A stretch of DNA of 64,000 bases from Lacihabitans sp. LS3-19. Its GTDB lineage: Bacteria > Bacteroidota > Bacteroidia > Cytophagales > Spirosomataceae. Positions 34,101-43,751 of this stretch are shown piece after piece. Location of the stretch: the NCBI RefSeq assembly GCF_024343575.1, contig NZ_RJUA01000006.1, forward strand, positions 1 to 64,000. The letters run 5' to 3'. The stretch's first letter is position 1, and each line of letters opens with the position of its first letter. A program made the position numbers and the translations under genes. Below the pieces are notes generated by a model. That model ran no database searches and was not told the DNA's origin. It saw only the letters and a list, made by a program, of their open reading frames with translations.

Positions 34101-35615
34101 TCAATAGGTTAAACAATCCAATGGATGATTGGTAGTTGAAATAGGTGTTTGCGAAAAATTCATTAATCCCAAAGGATAATTATTTGGAGAATAAGAATAA
34201 AAGTTACCTAAATTTGGCAAAACATAGCACAAATCAGACGGACTTACACCATACCAAAGTGCTAATTCGGCGTACATTTCGTCAGTAGAGACGGTTGGTA
34301 TAAAATTGCCTCTAAATGATATATTGCTGTTATTTCCAGAGCTAAGGTCCATTTTTGGATATGCTCCGAATATCCTACCACCGTTTACTGCCCCACCCAT
34401 CACCATATTGTTACCTCCCCATGCATGGTCTGATCCATTTCCATTAGAAGTTAATGTCCTAGCAAAATCTGAGATAGTGTAAGTCGTTACATTCTCTGAA
34501 ATCCCCAATTCTACTGTACTGTCATAAAATGCTTTCATTGCTTGACTGACTATAGGCAACTTACTATTTAATCCTCCCAAAAGGCCATCGTGCATATCCC
34601 AACCACCATAATTCACAAAAAATATTTGCCTTTTGGCTCCTAATTGTTGTCTTACACTAATAACCTTGGTTATTGCCGCAAGGTCTTTGGCTAAAGACGT
34701 ATTTGGAAAAGAAGTAGTAATAGTTGGAACTCTTTTTAAGGCCTCTTTGAATATCGCAAATGAAGCCATACTTTCTTTGGCAGTGGTTGAGTAAGTCTTT
34801 TGCAATAAGTTGGCGTACGTTTTTGCTACTAAACTATCAATCGCATGTGTTCTCATTTCTTGAAGTAAGCCAGAGTTACTCCAATAAGATGGAAAAGATT
34901 GAAGTCCTACATTATTTGGATCCACATTGTCACTAATAGAATATTCCGAAATCATTTGACCCCTTTGGAAAATATTTTTACCAGCTAAGGATATATTCAT
35001 GGAAATACCATTATTGGTATTGTTTGCATTCAAAATATCAGCCATTCTTCCACCTACGCCTACGGCATTTCTACTCTGTGGTACTGAAGTTTGCCATTGC
35101 ATTATTTGATCTGAGTGAGAATAAATACCCAAAGGTACTTTTTTCAGGGAAGACTTAAATTCTGAAGCATTGGCAATGGGCTCTACCAATGTACCAATAT
35201 TGGAAACAAAAGAAAGCTTACCGCTATTGAAAAGGTCTCTAATTCCTGACATCTGCGGATGTACACTATAGGCAGAATAAGCACAATTTTTCCCCCTATG
35301 ACTAGAACATTGAGGGTTGTTTAAAGCTAATAAATTTGCTGCATCTTGCGTTACCGCCAAATCCGTTCTTAGTGCTTTATATTCATTAAAACCATTATCT
35401 CCACCAACTGCTGTGCCTGTTGGCATCAATAAATTAAAAGAATCCATGCCGCCAGAAAACAAAATACAAACTATGGCTTTGTAATCTTCTCCGGGTGCAT
35501 TTTTGTTTAGATTAGTCAATCCATTTAATGCACCAAGACTTGTTAGTGAGCTTAGTAAAGTTGAGCTTCCCATTGCTCCGCAACCAACATTTTTTATAAA
35601 ATTTCTTCTATTCAT
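34101..35615 (-). CDS. DUF1501 domain protein
   Basis: The 504-residue protein begins MNRRNFIKNVGCGAMG, a Tat-like or similar export signal. The body is DUF1501, a sulfatase/alkaline-phosphatase-fold family: IVCILFSGGMDSFNLLMP near the start, then IFFVNYGGWDMHDG and TYTISDFARTLTSNGNGSDHAWGGN near the end. DUF1501 proteins are almost always encoded beside DUF1800 proteins; their biochemical role is unknown. The DUF1800 gene ends 4 bp upstream, and the PA14 protein gene starts 5 bp downstream. Confidence 0.92.
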   Translation of the reverse strand: MNRRNFIKNVGCGAMGSSTLLSSLTSLGALNGLTNLNKNAPGEDYKAIVCILFSGGMDSFNLLMPTGTAVGGDNGFNEYKALRTDLAVTQDAANLLALNNPQCSSHRGKNCAYSAYSVHPQMSGIRDLFNSGKLSFVSNIGTLVEPIANASEFKSSLKKVPLGIYSHSDQIMQWQTSVPQSRNAVGVGGRMADILNANNTNNGISMNISLAGKNIFQRGQMISEYSISDNVDPNNVGLQSFPSYWSNSGLLQEMRTHAIDSLVAKTYANLLQKTYSTTAKESMASFAIFKEALKRVPTITTSFPNTSLAKDLAAITKVISVRQQLGAKRQIFFVNYGGWDMHDGLLGGLNSKLPIVSQAMKAFYDSTVELGISENVTTYTISDFARTLTSNGNGSDHAWGGNNMVMGGAVNGGRIFGAYPKMDLSSGNNSNISFRGNFIPTVSTDEMYAELALWYGVSPSDLCYVLPNLGNFYSYSPNNYPLGLMNFSQTPISTTNHPLDCLTY

Positions 35616-35619
35616 GGGT

Positions 35620-37509
35620 TTATCTATTTATTAGGTAATCTGGTGATATCATTATTAAGAAAATCCCCATTCTTAATCGCCTATCGGCTAATGTTGGGTC
35701 GGGTACCCCGTTTACGTCAATTGTTAGTGGCATAGACAATAATACATTTTCAATTATCGCCATGTTTTCTTGATTTATCCTTCCTTGTGCTAAAATCAAA
35801 TTGTATTTATCCAAAAACTCTCTTATTCTATTGTTTTTAGATAATACAAAATCTGCAGAAATATCGAATTTTGGATCTTGGTCTGGTTTATAGGTTTCAT
35901 TGCTAAACATGCCCCAAAATTCCACTGGATCGTTAGAAATTAACCATTTATGTAAACCATTCATATAATTTGAAAATGAAAGCGAGTTAAGCATTTGGAA
36001 CTCAGGCCCAACTTTTCCCGCTTCTTGAATTGGCCCATCAGGTACATATCCGGGTTGATAGAAATTAAAAACAGAAGGGGAATACAGTGGTTTTTGTTCA
36101 AGTCTATTATACAAATCCACCATAACGTTTCTATAAATCCCGCTTTGGTTGCTCAATTCTAAACCATTCACCAAATTCATATATCTTAAAAAAGGTTCTC
36201 TTAGATGCCCATAAGCCGTGTTTTCTTTTTCTCCGCAACAATCCCTTGCTTCGGGATCTAATAAAATGGCTCGTACTACTGCTTTTAAGTCTCCCCTTAC
36301 ATTTGAGCCATTATTGTTAAATATCTTGGCTACTCTTTCAATGAATTCAGGCGAAGGATTAGAGCTTACCAAATGCTGAATGAGCCTTCTGGATATAAAA
36401 GGACCGACATTAGGATGATTAAAAATAATATTTAAAGCATCTTGAATATCTTGTTCCCCTTGCTGTACAGGCCTGCTAATTACAGTTTGATTTAAAAAAG
36501 TTTTAATCCCTGGTTCGTGACCATTTACTATTCGCCAATCAATTGGTTTTTTCCATAACTTTGTATATTTCTCACTAGAATCGACCGGAAAAAACTTGAG
36601 TCTTTTTGTATAACTCCATTTGTCTATAGCATTTTCTCCTAGATATCGGCTATTTGACCAAGAAAGGCCTGTAAACACTTTTGCCAAGTTTGCAATATCA
36701 TCATTGTCATAAGTTGGGATAGATTTATCGCTTCCATCTTTTTTCTCAGTACCATTGGTGTTGAGTTCATAAAGTCCAATCGAAAACAATTGCATAATCT
36801 CTCTCGCATAGTTTTCATCAGGAAAAACATGTTTTCCACCTGTAGTGTCTGTTGCGTGGTTGTTTATATATGTCAAATAAACAGACATAGCCGGATGATA
36901 AGTAATACTATCAATCAATGATCTATAATTACCAAAAGCGTTTTTATTGAGCATATCATAATAACTCGCTAAAGCATAAGGGTTTCCGTCAAAAGCTGAA
37001 ATTCTGGAAGTCACAAATATCTCACTTAAGGCTAAACTAACTTTCCATCTTAGTCTGTCATTTGCGTGCATATTGGCCTGAAACCACGCTACATCAAACG
37101 CCCAATCGTCTATAAAAACATTATCCAAAGTATAATTTCCTGCAGGATTTTGTAAATTCAAAGAATCAACCATGTTCTGATGTAAACCTTGGACGTAGGC
37201 TTGCAGATTAAAAGAAGGGTTCATAGCAAACTGTTGGTTTAACCATGGCTCTATTCCTAGGTTTTGAAGAGCTTGGATTTCCGAAAGTTTTGGGCCCAAT
37301 GTAGCTTGAGACAAAAATCTTGAAGAAGCTTTTGGGTTCGGCATATAGCCAGTACTCAATAGCGTTTTTATACCATTTGTCGTATTGGAACTAGCATTTA
37401 CACTAACTCCTTTAATATTTCCTTTACCAAAGGTTCGGGTATTTTGTGAAAATGAGGATTGTAGGCTTATTACAAAAAATGTAAAAAATAGAATTGATTT
37501 CATGGGCAA
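35620..37509 (-). CDS. DUF1800 domain protein
   Basis: The 629-residue protein has a signal peptide (MPMKSILFFTFFVISLQSSFSQ). The DUF1800 core has RFLSQATLGPKLSEIQALQNLGIEPWLNQQF at about 63-93, RLRWKVSLALSEIFVTS, FPDENYAREIMQLFSIGLYELN and SPSVFNFYQPGYVPDG. These are the family hallmarks. The family is exported and found together with DUF1501. The gene is first in a three-gene run with DUF1501 and the PA14 protein, which suggests that all three act together on or outside the outer membrane. The substrate is unknown. Confidence 0.92.
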   Translation of the reverse strand: MPMKSILFFTFFVISLQSSFSQNTRTFGKGNIKGVSVNASSNTTNGIKTLLSTGYMPNPKASSRFLSQATLGPKLSEIQALQNLGIEPWLNQQFAMNPSFNLQAYVQGLHQNMVDSLNLQNPAGNYTLDNVFIDDWAFDVAWFQANMHANDRLRWKVSLALSEIFVTSRISAFDGNPYALASYYDMLNKNAFGNYRSLIDSITYHPAMSVYLTYINNHATDTTGGKHVFPDENYAREIMQLFSIGLYELNTNGTEKKDGSDKSIPTYDNDDIANLAKVFTGLSWSNSRYLGENAIDKWSYTKRLKFFPVDSSEKYTKLWKKPIDWRIVNGHEPGIKTFLNQTVISRPVQQGEQDIQDALNIIFNHPNVGPFISRRLIQHLVSSNPSPEFIERVAKIFNNNGSNVRGDLKAVVRAILLDPEARDCCGEKENTAYGHLREPFLRYMNLVNGLELSNQSGIYRNVMVDLYNRLEQKPLYSPSVFNFYQPGYVPDGPIQEAGKVGPEFQMLNSLSFSNYMNGLHKWLISNDPVEFWGMFSNETYKPDQDPKFDISADFVLSKNNRIREFLDKYNLILAQGRINQENMAIIENVLLSMPLTIDVNGVPDPTLADRRLRMGIFLIMISPDYLINR

Positions 37510-37597
37510 TTAATCACTAATGTAAAACTGACTTACAGTTAATTAGCAATTTCATTGCCAGACTTTAATTTAAGATTAAAATCTCCTTAATTTTCTA

Positions 37598-37948
37598 TTA
37601 AAAAAAAGCATCTTCAAAATGCAGCAGCTCGAATTTTGGTTTTTCAATTATAGAAATGAAATCAAACCTAGCCTCTCCATGCCATGGAAATTTATGTAAA
37701 TAGGCCTCCGCTCCTCTTTTAATAGCATTTTGTTTTCCTTTTCCCATCGTATCTTCTGGAAAACCATAATCGGCGTTAACTTTTAATCTTACTTCTACAA
37801 ACACCAACATGTCTCCTTTCGTGCAAATAATATCAATCTCCGAATTTAATGAGTTGAAATTTCTGTCTTTAATCGCAAAACCCTTATCGATGAGATATTT
37901 TACGGCGTATTCTTCTCCTTCTTTTCCTTTGTCGAGTTTTTCACTCAT
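37598..37948 (-). CDS. YraN-family (UPF0102) endonuclease-like protein
   Basis: The 116-residue protein matches YraN/UPF0102: GKEGEEYAVKYLIDKGFAIKDRNF, then the PD-(D/E)XK-like site in NSEIDIICTKGDMLVFVEVRLK (D, E-x-R/K), and GAEAYLHKFPWHGEARFDFISI. Family members are small nuclease-fold proteins with an unclear role in DNA processing. Full length. It is divergent from lipB, with about 96 bp between start codons. Confidence 0.92.
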   Translation of the reverse strand: MSEKLDKGKEGEEYAVKYLIDKGFAIKDRNFNSLNSEIDIICTKGDMLVFVEVRLKVNADYGFPEDTMGKGKQNAIKRGAEAYLHKFPWHGEARFDFISIIEKPKFELLHFEDAFF

Positions 37949-38044
37949 ATTTGTCGTGATTTTGATTCTATCAATAAATTTATAGCAATTTGCTCAATTT
38001 ATTAGAATCAAATTTTGTTATTTTCTCAACAAATAAGGTTTTTA

Positions 38045-38737
38045 ATGAAAAACAAAAAAGTAGAATATATAGATTTAGGACTAATAGATTATAAAGAAGC
38101 CTGGGACTTTCAAGAAGAATATTTCAAAAAAATAGTAGACATAAAAATCGAAAACCGAACTTTAGATACAAAAATCACTACGCCTAATTATTTGATCTTT
38201 TGTCAACATCCACATGTATTTACGCTTGGTAAAAGTGGCAAAATAGAAAATTTACTCGTAGACGAGCAAGGCCTAGAGGAAAAAGAAGCTAGCTTTTACA
38301 AAATCAATAGAGGCGGAGATATAACTTATCATGGACCAGGGCAATTGGTAGTTTACCCCATTCTTGATCTTGACAACTTTTTCACGGACATTCACAAATA
38401 CATGCGATTATTAGAAGAGGCCGTTATACTTACTTGTGCTGACTTTGGGGTGACCGCAGGAAGAATAGAAGGTCTGACTGGCGTTTGGATAAATGATGTC
38501 AATCCTAGAAAAATATGTGCGATGGGCGTAAAATCTAGCCGTTGGGTAACCATGCATGGTTTGGCTTTGAATGTAAACACTGATCTCTCGTATTTTGGCA
38601 ATATTGTACCTTGTGGGATTGACGACAAAGCAGTGACTTCTTTAGAAAACGAAACAAAATTGCCAGTCAATCAAACTGAAGTGGCTGAAAAACTTAAAAA
38701 ACATTTAGCAGAACTTTTTGAAATGGAATTGTATTGA
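38045..38737 (+). CDS. lipB: Octanoyl-[acyl-carrier-protein]:protein octanoyltransferase LipB
   Basis: The 230-residue enzyme, counted from ATG 38045, moves the octanoyl group from ACP to lipoyl domains of dehydrogenase complexes, the first step of lipoate synthesis. Motifs are RGGDITYHGPGQLVVYPILDL, KICAMGVKSSRWVTMHGLALNV with the catalytic Lys, and CGIDDKAVTSL with the acyl-carrying Cys in PCGI. An in-frame ATG at 38015 adds 10 non-conserved residues and is rejected. The next gene (dipeptide epimerase) begins 4 bp after the stop codon. Confidence 0.95.
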   Translation: MKNKKVEYIDLGLIDYKEAWDFQEEYFKKIVDIKIENRTLDTKITTPNYLIFCQHPHVFTLGKSGKIENLLVDEQGLEEKEASFYKINRGGDITYHGPGQLVVYPILDLDNFFTDIHKYMRLLEEAVILTCADFGVTAGRIEGLTGVWINDVNPRKICAMGVKSSRWVTMHGLALNVNTDLSYFGNIVPCGIDDKAVTSLENETKLPVNQTEVAEKLKKHLAELFEMELY

Positions 38738-38741
38738 AATC

Positions 38742-39752
38742 ATGAAAATAAAAACACATATATTTAATCTTAAAAGCAAATATCCTTTTAGAATTGCCCA
38801 CGGTGTTAGATTAGAAACTGAAACTTTTGTTGTCGAACTTAAAGATGGCGAATTCACAGGATTGGGAGAAGCAACACCAGTTCCTTATTATGGTATAACT
38901 CCTGCTGTAATGAATCAAGTGATTCAGGAAAATAAAGACAAAATCGAAAGTTTTTCATGGAATCACCCATCCGAATTTTGGGAATATTTAAATCCTTACA
39001 TAGGTCATAATCACTTTGTGCAATGTGCTATTGATTTGGCAGCTTATGATATTTGGGGAAAAAGAAACCAACAACCAGTCTATAAAATGCTGGGTTTAGA
39101 TATTTCAAAAGTGCCTTTCTCTGATTATACAATTGGCATAGACGAAATACCAAAAATGATAGAAAAGCTTAAAGAGTTTGATTTTCCAATTTATAAAATC
39201 AAACTAGGTACAGAAAATGATATTGAAATCGTAAAAGCATTAAGAAAAGAAACCGATGCAGTCTTTAGAGTAGATGCGAATACAGGATGGGGTGTTGAAG
39301 AAACGATAAAAAATTCAAATAAATTGAGAGCATTAGGAGTAGAATTTATTGAACAACCTTTGAAGGCAGACAATTTTGAAGGAATGAAAGAAGTGATAAA
39401 ATACACTAAGTTACCTATAATTGCAGATGAAAGCTGTGTTACCGAATCTGACGTTGAGAAATGCCTTGGACACTTTTCTGGAATAAACATAAAATTAGCT
39501 AAGTGTGGGGGAATCACACCTGCAATAAGGATGATTAAACAAGCAAGAGCTGCCAATATGCAAGTTATGATGGGCTGTATGACTGAAACCAGCATAGGAA
39601 TCTCTGCTATTGCTTCCGTTTTACCATTATTGGATTATGTCGATATGGATGGAGCGATGCTGATAGCCAATGATCCAGCAGCGGGTGTTTATTTAGAAAA
39701 AGGAAAAGTAATTTATCCAAACAAACCCGGTTTCGGCGTTTTTTTAAAATAA
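38742..39752 (+). CDS. Dipeptide epimerase (enolase superfamily, L-Ala-D/L-Glu type)
   Basis: The 336-residue protein, from ATG 38742, is a muconate-lactonising-enzyme-like member of the enolase superfamily. The catalytic Lys pair is in IYKIKLGT and IKLAKCGG; the metal ligands are in FRVDANTGW, EFIEQPL and IADESCV. This combination is typical of L-Ala-D/L-Glu epimerases, used to recycle murein peptides. An upstream ATG at 38718 overlaps lipB and precedes non-conserved residues. It is probably co-transcribed with lipB. Confidence 0.9.
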   Translation: MKIKTHIFNLKSKYPFRIAHGVRLETETFVVELKDGEFTGLGEATPVPYYGITPAVMNQVIQENKDKIESFSWNHPSEFWEYLNPYIGHNHFVQCAIDLAAYDIWGKRNQQPVYKMLGLDISKVPFSDYTIGIDEIPKMIEKLKEFDFPIYKIKLGTENDIEIVKALRKETDAVFRVDANTGWGVEETIKNSNKLRALGVEFIEQPLKADNFEGMKEVIKYTKLPIIADESCVTESDVEKCLGHFSGINIKLAKCGGITPAIRMIKQARAANMQVMMGCMTETSIGISAIASVLPLLDYVDMDGAMLIANDPAAGVYLEKGKVIYPNKPGFGVFLK

Positions 39753-39804
39753 AATACAACCAAAAAACATAAAATAGAGTCATAATTAAAAATCAAAAAC
39801 TAAA

Positions 39805-40320
39805 ATGGCTAAATTTCTTTTCTTGTTATTATTTATTTCGCTTTTAAAAATGGAATCTTGTACCAAAGTCGAAGTTCAGGCAGAAATTCAAACTAAAATC
39901 GAAGGTAAATGGATTTTAAAGCATAAGTTTTTAGGAGACGCTATAGATACGCCTTGTGGCTATGCTGTTACAAACGCAAGAGATATTACACTTGAAATTT
40001 CAAAAGATACTGAATCAAAAGAGCCAAATGTTTACAAGATTTCAGGTAATTCAGCAGTGAATTTATATTTTGGAAACCTAAAAATAAATACGACTGACGC
40101 TGCGAATGGTATTTCAACTATTACGATTGGACAATTAGGAAGTACAAAAATGGCAGGGCCACCAGAGCTAATGCAATGTGAAACGGGATATTTTGATTTG
40201 TTTAATCAGTCTGTAGAATTTAGAATAGAAAATGAACATTTGCAAATTGGTGTTTTCAAAAAAGACAATACGCCCTCGAGAGACGGAGGTACCTATTTGA
40301 TTTACGAAAAAGCTATTTGA
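39805..40320 (+). CDS. META/HslJ-like lipoprotein
   Basis: The 171-residue protein has a signal peptide and a Cys19 (LLKMESC) that could be lipidated, although the lipobox is not ideal. The mature part resembles the META/HslJ domain: IEGKWILKHKFLGD, YKISGNSAVNLYFG, and ITIGQLGSTKMAGPPELMQCE, the last being the typical 'T.maC' strand. It would be an outer-membrane or periplasmic protein. It is 52 bp downstream of the epimerase gene in the same direction but appears functionally unrelated. Confidence 0.75.
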   Translation: MAKFLFLLLFISLLKMESCTKVEVQAEIQTKIEGKWILKHKFLGDAIDTPCGYAVTNARDITLEISKDTESKEPNVYKISGNSAVNLYFGNLKINTTDAANGISTITIGQLGSTKMAGPPELMQCETGYFDLFNQSVEFRIENEHLQIGVFKKDNTPSRDGGTYLIYEKAI

Positions 40321-40423
40321 ACATAATTAATTCATGTTAAAGAGGAACATCCGAAAGGCTTGTTTCTTTTTTTATTTTAAATGTGCTAGAAATTCTTAAT
40401 TTTGGTTTTTAAACCTAAAAAAA

Positions 40424-41425
40424 ATGAAACCCATTATTTCGACTATTATGGCTTCAATAATTACCTATTCTGCCTTAGGACAAATAAAAACTACAGGTAA
40501 AATTATCCAAAACGATGAAAAACTCTCAGAATTAATAAGTCTTGATGCGAAACTAGAGATTCTCGGTGAGGGATTTGAATGGTCAGAAGGTCCCGTTTGG
40601 GTTAAAGACGGTGGATATTTGCTATTTTCGGATGTACCTACAAATATTATTCATAAATGGAAAGAAGGAGAAAAAATAACGGAATTTTTAAAACCTTCTG
40701 GTTATACTGGCATTATGCCTTACAGCCATGAATCAGGTAGCAATGGCTTAACAATAAGCAATGACGGACAATTGATAGCCTGCGAACATGGTGATAGGCG
40801 AGTTTCTATTATGCCAATCGATGGAATGGGCGGAAAGTTTTCTCTTGCAGATAACTACCAAGGAAAAAGGTTTAATAGCCCAAATGACGTTGTTCAATCA
40901 AAATCTGGAAACGTATATTTCACTGATCCACCTTATGGCTTACCTTCTTTTGTTACTGACCCATCAAGAGAAATTGACCTATTTGGAGTTTATCGAGTTT
41001 CTCCTGATAGAAAAGTTTTTTTAGAAATAGCAGATTTAATAAGACCCAACGGTGTGGCTTTGTCTCCAGATCATAAGATTCTATATGTAGCACAATCTGA
41101 TACAAAAGCTTACATCATGGCATATCCAATAAAAAAAGATGGCAGTTTAGAAAAGGGAAAATTACTTTTTGATGCTTCTTATCTAAACGAACAAGGCCTG
41201 AGCGGAGCACCAGATGGCTTGAAAGTAGACGAAAAAGGAAATATTTTTACAACTGGACCAGGAGGAATTTTGATTTTAAGTCCTGAAGGTAAACTATTGG
41301 GCAGAATAGAAACGGGGGCTCCAACTGCCAACTTAGCTTGGGGCGAAGATGGTAAAACCTTATTTATTACTGCTGACATGTACCTGTTTAGGTTAAAAAC
41401 CTTAACCAAAGGGGCTAATTTTTAA
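40424..41425 (+). CDS. SMP-30/gluconolactonase-like beta-propeller protein
   Basis: The 333-residue exported protein has a signal peptide ending around SALGQ. The SMP-30/gluconolaconase/LRE-like propeller is visible in EGFEWSEGPVWVKDGGYLLFSDVP (metal-binding Glu), NGLTISNDGQLIACEHGDRRV, FNSPNDVVQSKSGNVYFTDPPYG (metal-binding Asn), and GAPDGLKVDEKGNIF (metal-binding Asp). The fold hydrolyses lactones of sugar acids. It is a single gene; the preceding lipoprotein gene ends about 100 bp upstream. Confidence 0.9.
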   Translation: MKPIISTIMASIITYSALGQIKTTGKIIQNDEKLSELISLDAKLEILGEGFEWSEGPVWVKDGGYLLFSDVPTNIIHKWKEGEKITEFLKPSGYTGIMPYSHESGSNGLTISNDGQLIACEHGDRRVSIMPIDGMGGKFSLADNYQGKRFNSPNDVVQSKSGNVYFTDPPYGLPSFVTDPSREIDLFGVYRVSPDRKVFLEIADLIRPNGVALSPDHKILYVAQSDTKAYIMAYPIKKDGSLEKGKLLFDASYLNEQGLSGAPDGLKVDEKGNIFTTGPGGILILSPEGKLLGRIETGAPTANLAWGEDGKTLFITADMYLFRLKTLTKGANF

Positions 41426-41464
41426 CTGGCATTAATTTTGTAAAAATAAAACAAATTAGAATTC

Positions 41465-41496
41465 TTTGATAATCAATGGGAATATTCCTATTTTTG
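41465..41496 (+). promoter_or_regulatory. Promoter of the PpiD-like foldase gene
   Basis: TTTG (41465-41468) and an exact -7 box TATTTTTG (41489-41496) are spaced by 20 bp. The start codon lies 61 bp downstream. Confidence 0.6.
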
Positions 41497-41557
41497 CACC
41501 TCAAAAAATTTTCACAATAGTAAGAGAAACCGAAAAACAGTATTTTTTAATAATAAA

Positions 41558-43690
41558 ATGGCAATAGTAAACAAAATCAGAGAAAGATCAGGAATAGCAG
41601 TAGCGGTGATTGCCGTTGCATTATTGTTGTTCATTGTTGGAGGAGATATTTTTTCTAACCAAGGTAATGGGTTTTTTGGATCAAACAATAACCAAGTTGG
41701 TGAGATTAACGGAACAACTGTAGATTATCAACAATTTGTAAATTTAGTTGAATCTCAAAAGCTTCAATTTGAAAATAATTCTGGAAGATCAGCAAATGAG
41801 CAGGAAGTTTCACAAATCAGAGAACAAGTTTGGGAAAAACTAATTTTTGATAATGTTTACGTAGAAGAATTTGAAAAATTAGGGATTACAGTTTCCGATG
41901 ACGAATTAAGAGAATTAATTCAAGGAACGAAAAATATGCATCCCTATGTGAAGCAACAGTTTTCAGATCAATCTGGAAATTTTAATGCTGCTCAACATGC
42001 TGAGTTTATTAGATCTTATTCAGCTAACACAATGCCGGCGGGTCAAAAAGCCATGTGGGATAATTTTAAAAGAGAGCTAAAAACAATTAGAATGAGAGAA
42101 AAATACTCAAATCTATTGAACAAAGCTTCATTTGTTACACAAGCGGAAGCAAAAGCTGAATATGTTGCTAACACTGAAAAAGCAAGTGGCAAATTCTTAT
42201 ATGTTCCTTTTTATTCTATACAAGACTCTACAGTTAAAGTAGAAGACAGTGAGATAAGCAGCTATTACGGAAAACATAAAGAAGAATTTAATCCTTTTGA
42301 TAGCAGAAGCATAACTTATGTTTCTTTTCAATTGGTACCGACAAAAGAAGATAGTTCTGCTCTTAACGACGAAATCAGAAATTTAGCCAAAGGACTTGCT
42401 TCTGCAACTGATGCACAAGCATATGCTTCGGCAAATACAGATATTAGAACTCCATATTTGAGGTCTACTAGTGAACTTAGTGAAAACTTGAAAGCTTCTC
42501 TAGCATCAACTGTAGTTGGCGGTTTGATTGGACCATTCAAAGAAGGTAACACTTACAGCATTCACAAATACGAGGGTACTTCTACTGATTCTCTATACAC
42601 GGTTAGAGCTAGCCATATTCTAATAAGGTCAGACTCTACTATGTCAGACAGTGCTAGAGCTGCTGCTAGAACAAATGCACAAAATATTTTGAATCAAGCG
42701 AGGTCTGGTGCTGATTTTGCCACATTAGCAAGTCAAAATGGCACTGATGGCACCGCCCAAAGAGGTGGAGATTTAGGAACTTTCCAAAACAACGGCTCTA
42801 TGGTAAAACCATTTGAATCAGCAGTTTTTGCATTTTCTGGTACAGGTGTTTTACCTAATTTAGTTACCACTGATTTTGGATATCATATCATTAATGTTAC
42901 TGAAGCTAAGTCAAATACAAAATATAAATTGGCTTCAATAAATAAAGAATTACAAGTAGGTGAGGCTGCTTCAAATGAAATGTACCAAAAAGCGGAGAAT
43001 TTAAGGGCTGGAGCATCTACTTTAGCTCAATTAGAAACAGCAGTGAAAAAAGACAATTCAATGACCCTATTGAATGCTGATAATCTATTGCCAAATAGTA
43101 CAAATGTTAACACGATCCAAAATGCTCGTGAAATTGTAAACTGGGCTTACAGCAAAGATGCAGAAATTGGTGCAGTTGCTGATAGAGTTTTTGTAATTGG
43201 TGAAACTTATGTTGTTGCAGCTTTGAAATCTGGTTCAGACAAAAATGACCCTAAAGCTATGGATTTTAAAGATGCGATTTCAGCTAAAATCAGAAATGAG
43301 AAAAAATCAGAAAAAATTACTGCAAAACTAGGTGATGGTAAAGGAGACTTAACGGCTCTTTCTAAAAAATACGGTGCTGGTGCTTTGGTTGAAGAAGTTG
43401 CTGATGTAAATTTCTTTAGTGGAATGTTGAACAGTGCTGGTTTTGACCCAATTGCCCTAGGTAAACTTTTCGGATTGAAAGCTGGTCAAAGAAGTGGTGT
43501 TTTCACTGGTGAGTCTGGAGTTTTTGTAATGGAAACTACAGCTAAAACTCCTGCTCCTGCTATTACCGACTATGCTCCATTTAAACTACAAGTAGAGCAA
43601 AGAACTGGTGCAGGAAGAATGGGAATGATAGGAGAGCAAATATTAAGAGAAAATGCTAAAATTGAAGATAACAGAGCAAAAATGTTCTAA
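41558..43690 (+). CDS. PpiD-like membrane-anchored peptidyl-prolyl isomerase
   Basis: The 710-residue protein has one N-terminal membrane anchor (IAVAVIAVALLLFIVGGD), then a SurA/PpiD N-terminal chaperone part (residues about 40-330). A parvulin rotamase domain lies near residues 350-450 (RASHILIRSDS, RGGDLGTFQNNGSMVKPFE, TDFGYHIINVT). A second, degenerate parvulin-like part (about 560-690) follows. This is the periplasmic foldase PpiD layout, anchored to the inner membrane and facing the periplasm, assisting newly exported outer-membrane proteins. It has its own promoter and terminator. Confidence 0.92.
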   Translation: MAIVNKIRERSGIAVAVIAVALLLFIVGGDIFSNQGNGFFGSNNNQVGEINGTTVDYQQFVNLVESQKLQFENNSGRSANEQEVSQIREQVWEKLIFDNVYVEEFEKLGITVSDDELRELIQGTKNMHPYVKQQFSDQSGNFNAAQHAEFIRSYSANTMPAGQKAMWDNFKRELKTIRMREKYSNLLNKASFVTQAEAKAEYVANTEKASGKFLYVPFYSIQDSTVKVEDSEISSYYGKHKEEFNPFDSRSITYVSFQLVPTKEDSSALNDEIRNLAKGLASATDAQAYASANTDIRTPYLRSTSELSENLKASLASTVVGGLIGPFKEGNTYSIHKYEGTSTDSLYTVRASHILIRSDSTMSDSARAAARTNAQNILNQARSGADFATLASQNGTDGTAQRGGDLGTFQNNGSMVKPFESAVFAFSGTGVLPNLVTTDFGYHIINVTEAKSNTKYKLASINKELQVGEAASNEMYQKAENLRAGASTLAQLETAVKKDNSMTLLNADNLLPNSTNVNTIQNAREIVNWAYSKDAEIGAVADRVFVIGETYVVAALKSGSDKNDPKAMDFKDAISAKIRNEKKSEKITAKLGDGKGDLTALSKKYGAGALVEEVADVNFFSGMLNSAGFDPIALGKLFGLKAGQRSGVFTGESGVFVMETTAKTPAPAITDYAPFKLQVEQRTGAGRMGMIGEQILRENAKIEDNRAKMF

Positions 43691-43710
43691 TCCTTGATTT
43701 TTTGAATATT

Positions 43711-43746
43711 AAAAAAGCCCTTAAATTCAGTTTTAAGGGCTTTTTT
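43711..43746. terminator. Bidirectional terminator
   Basis: AAAAAAGCCCTTAAA and TTTAAGGGCTTTTTT form a 15-bp stem between the convergent PpiD-like gene and the Gfo/Idh/MocA oxidoreductase gene. Confidence 0.92.
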
Positions 43747-43751
43747 GTTAC

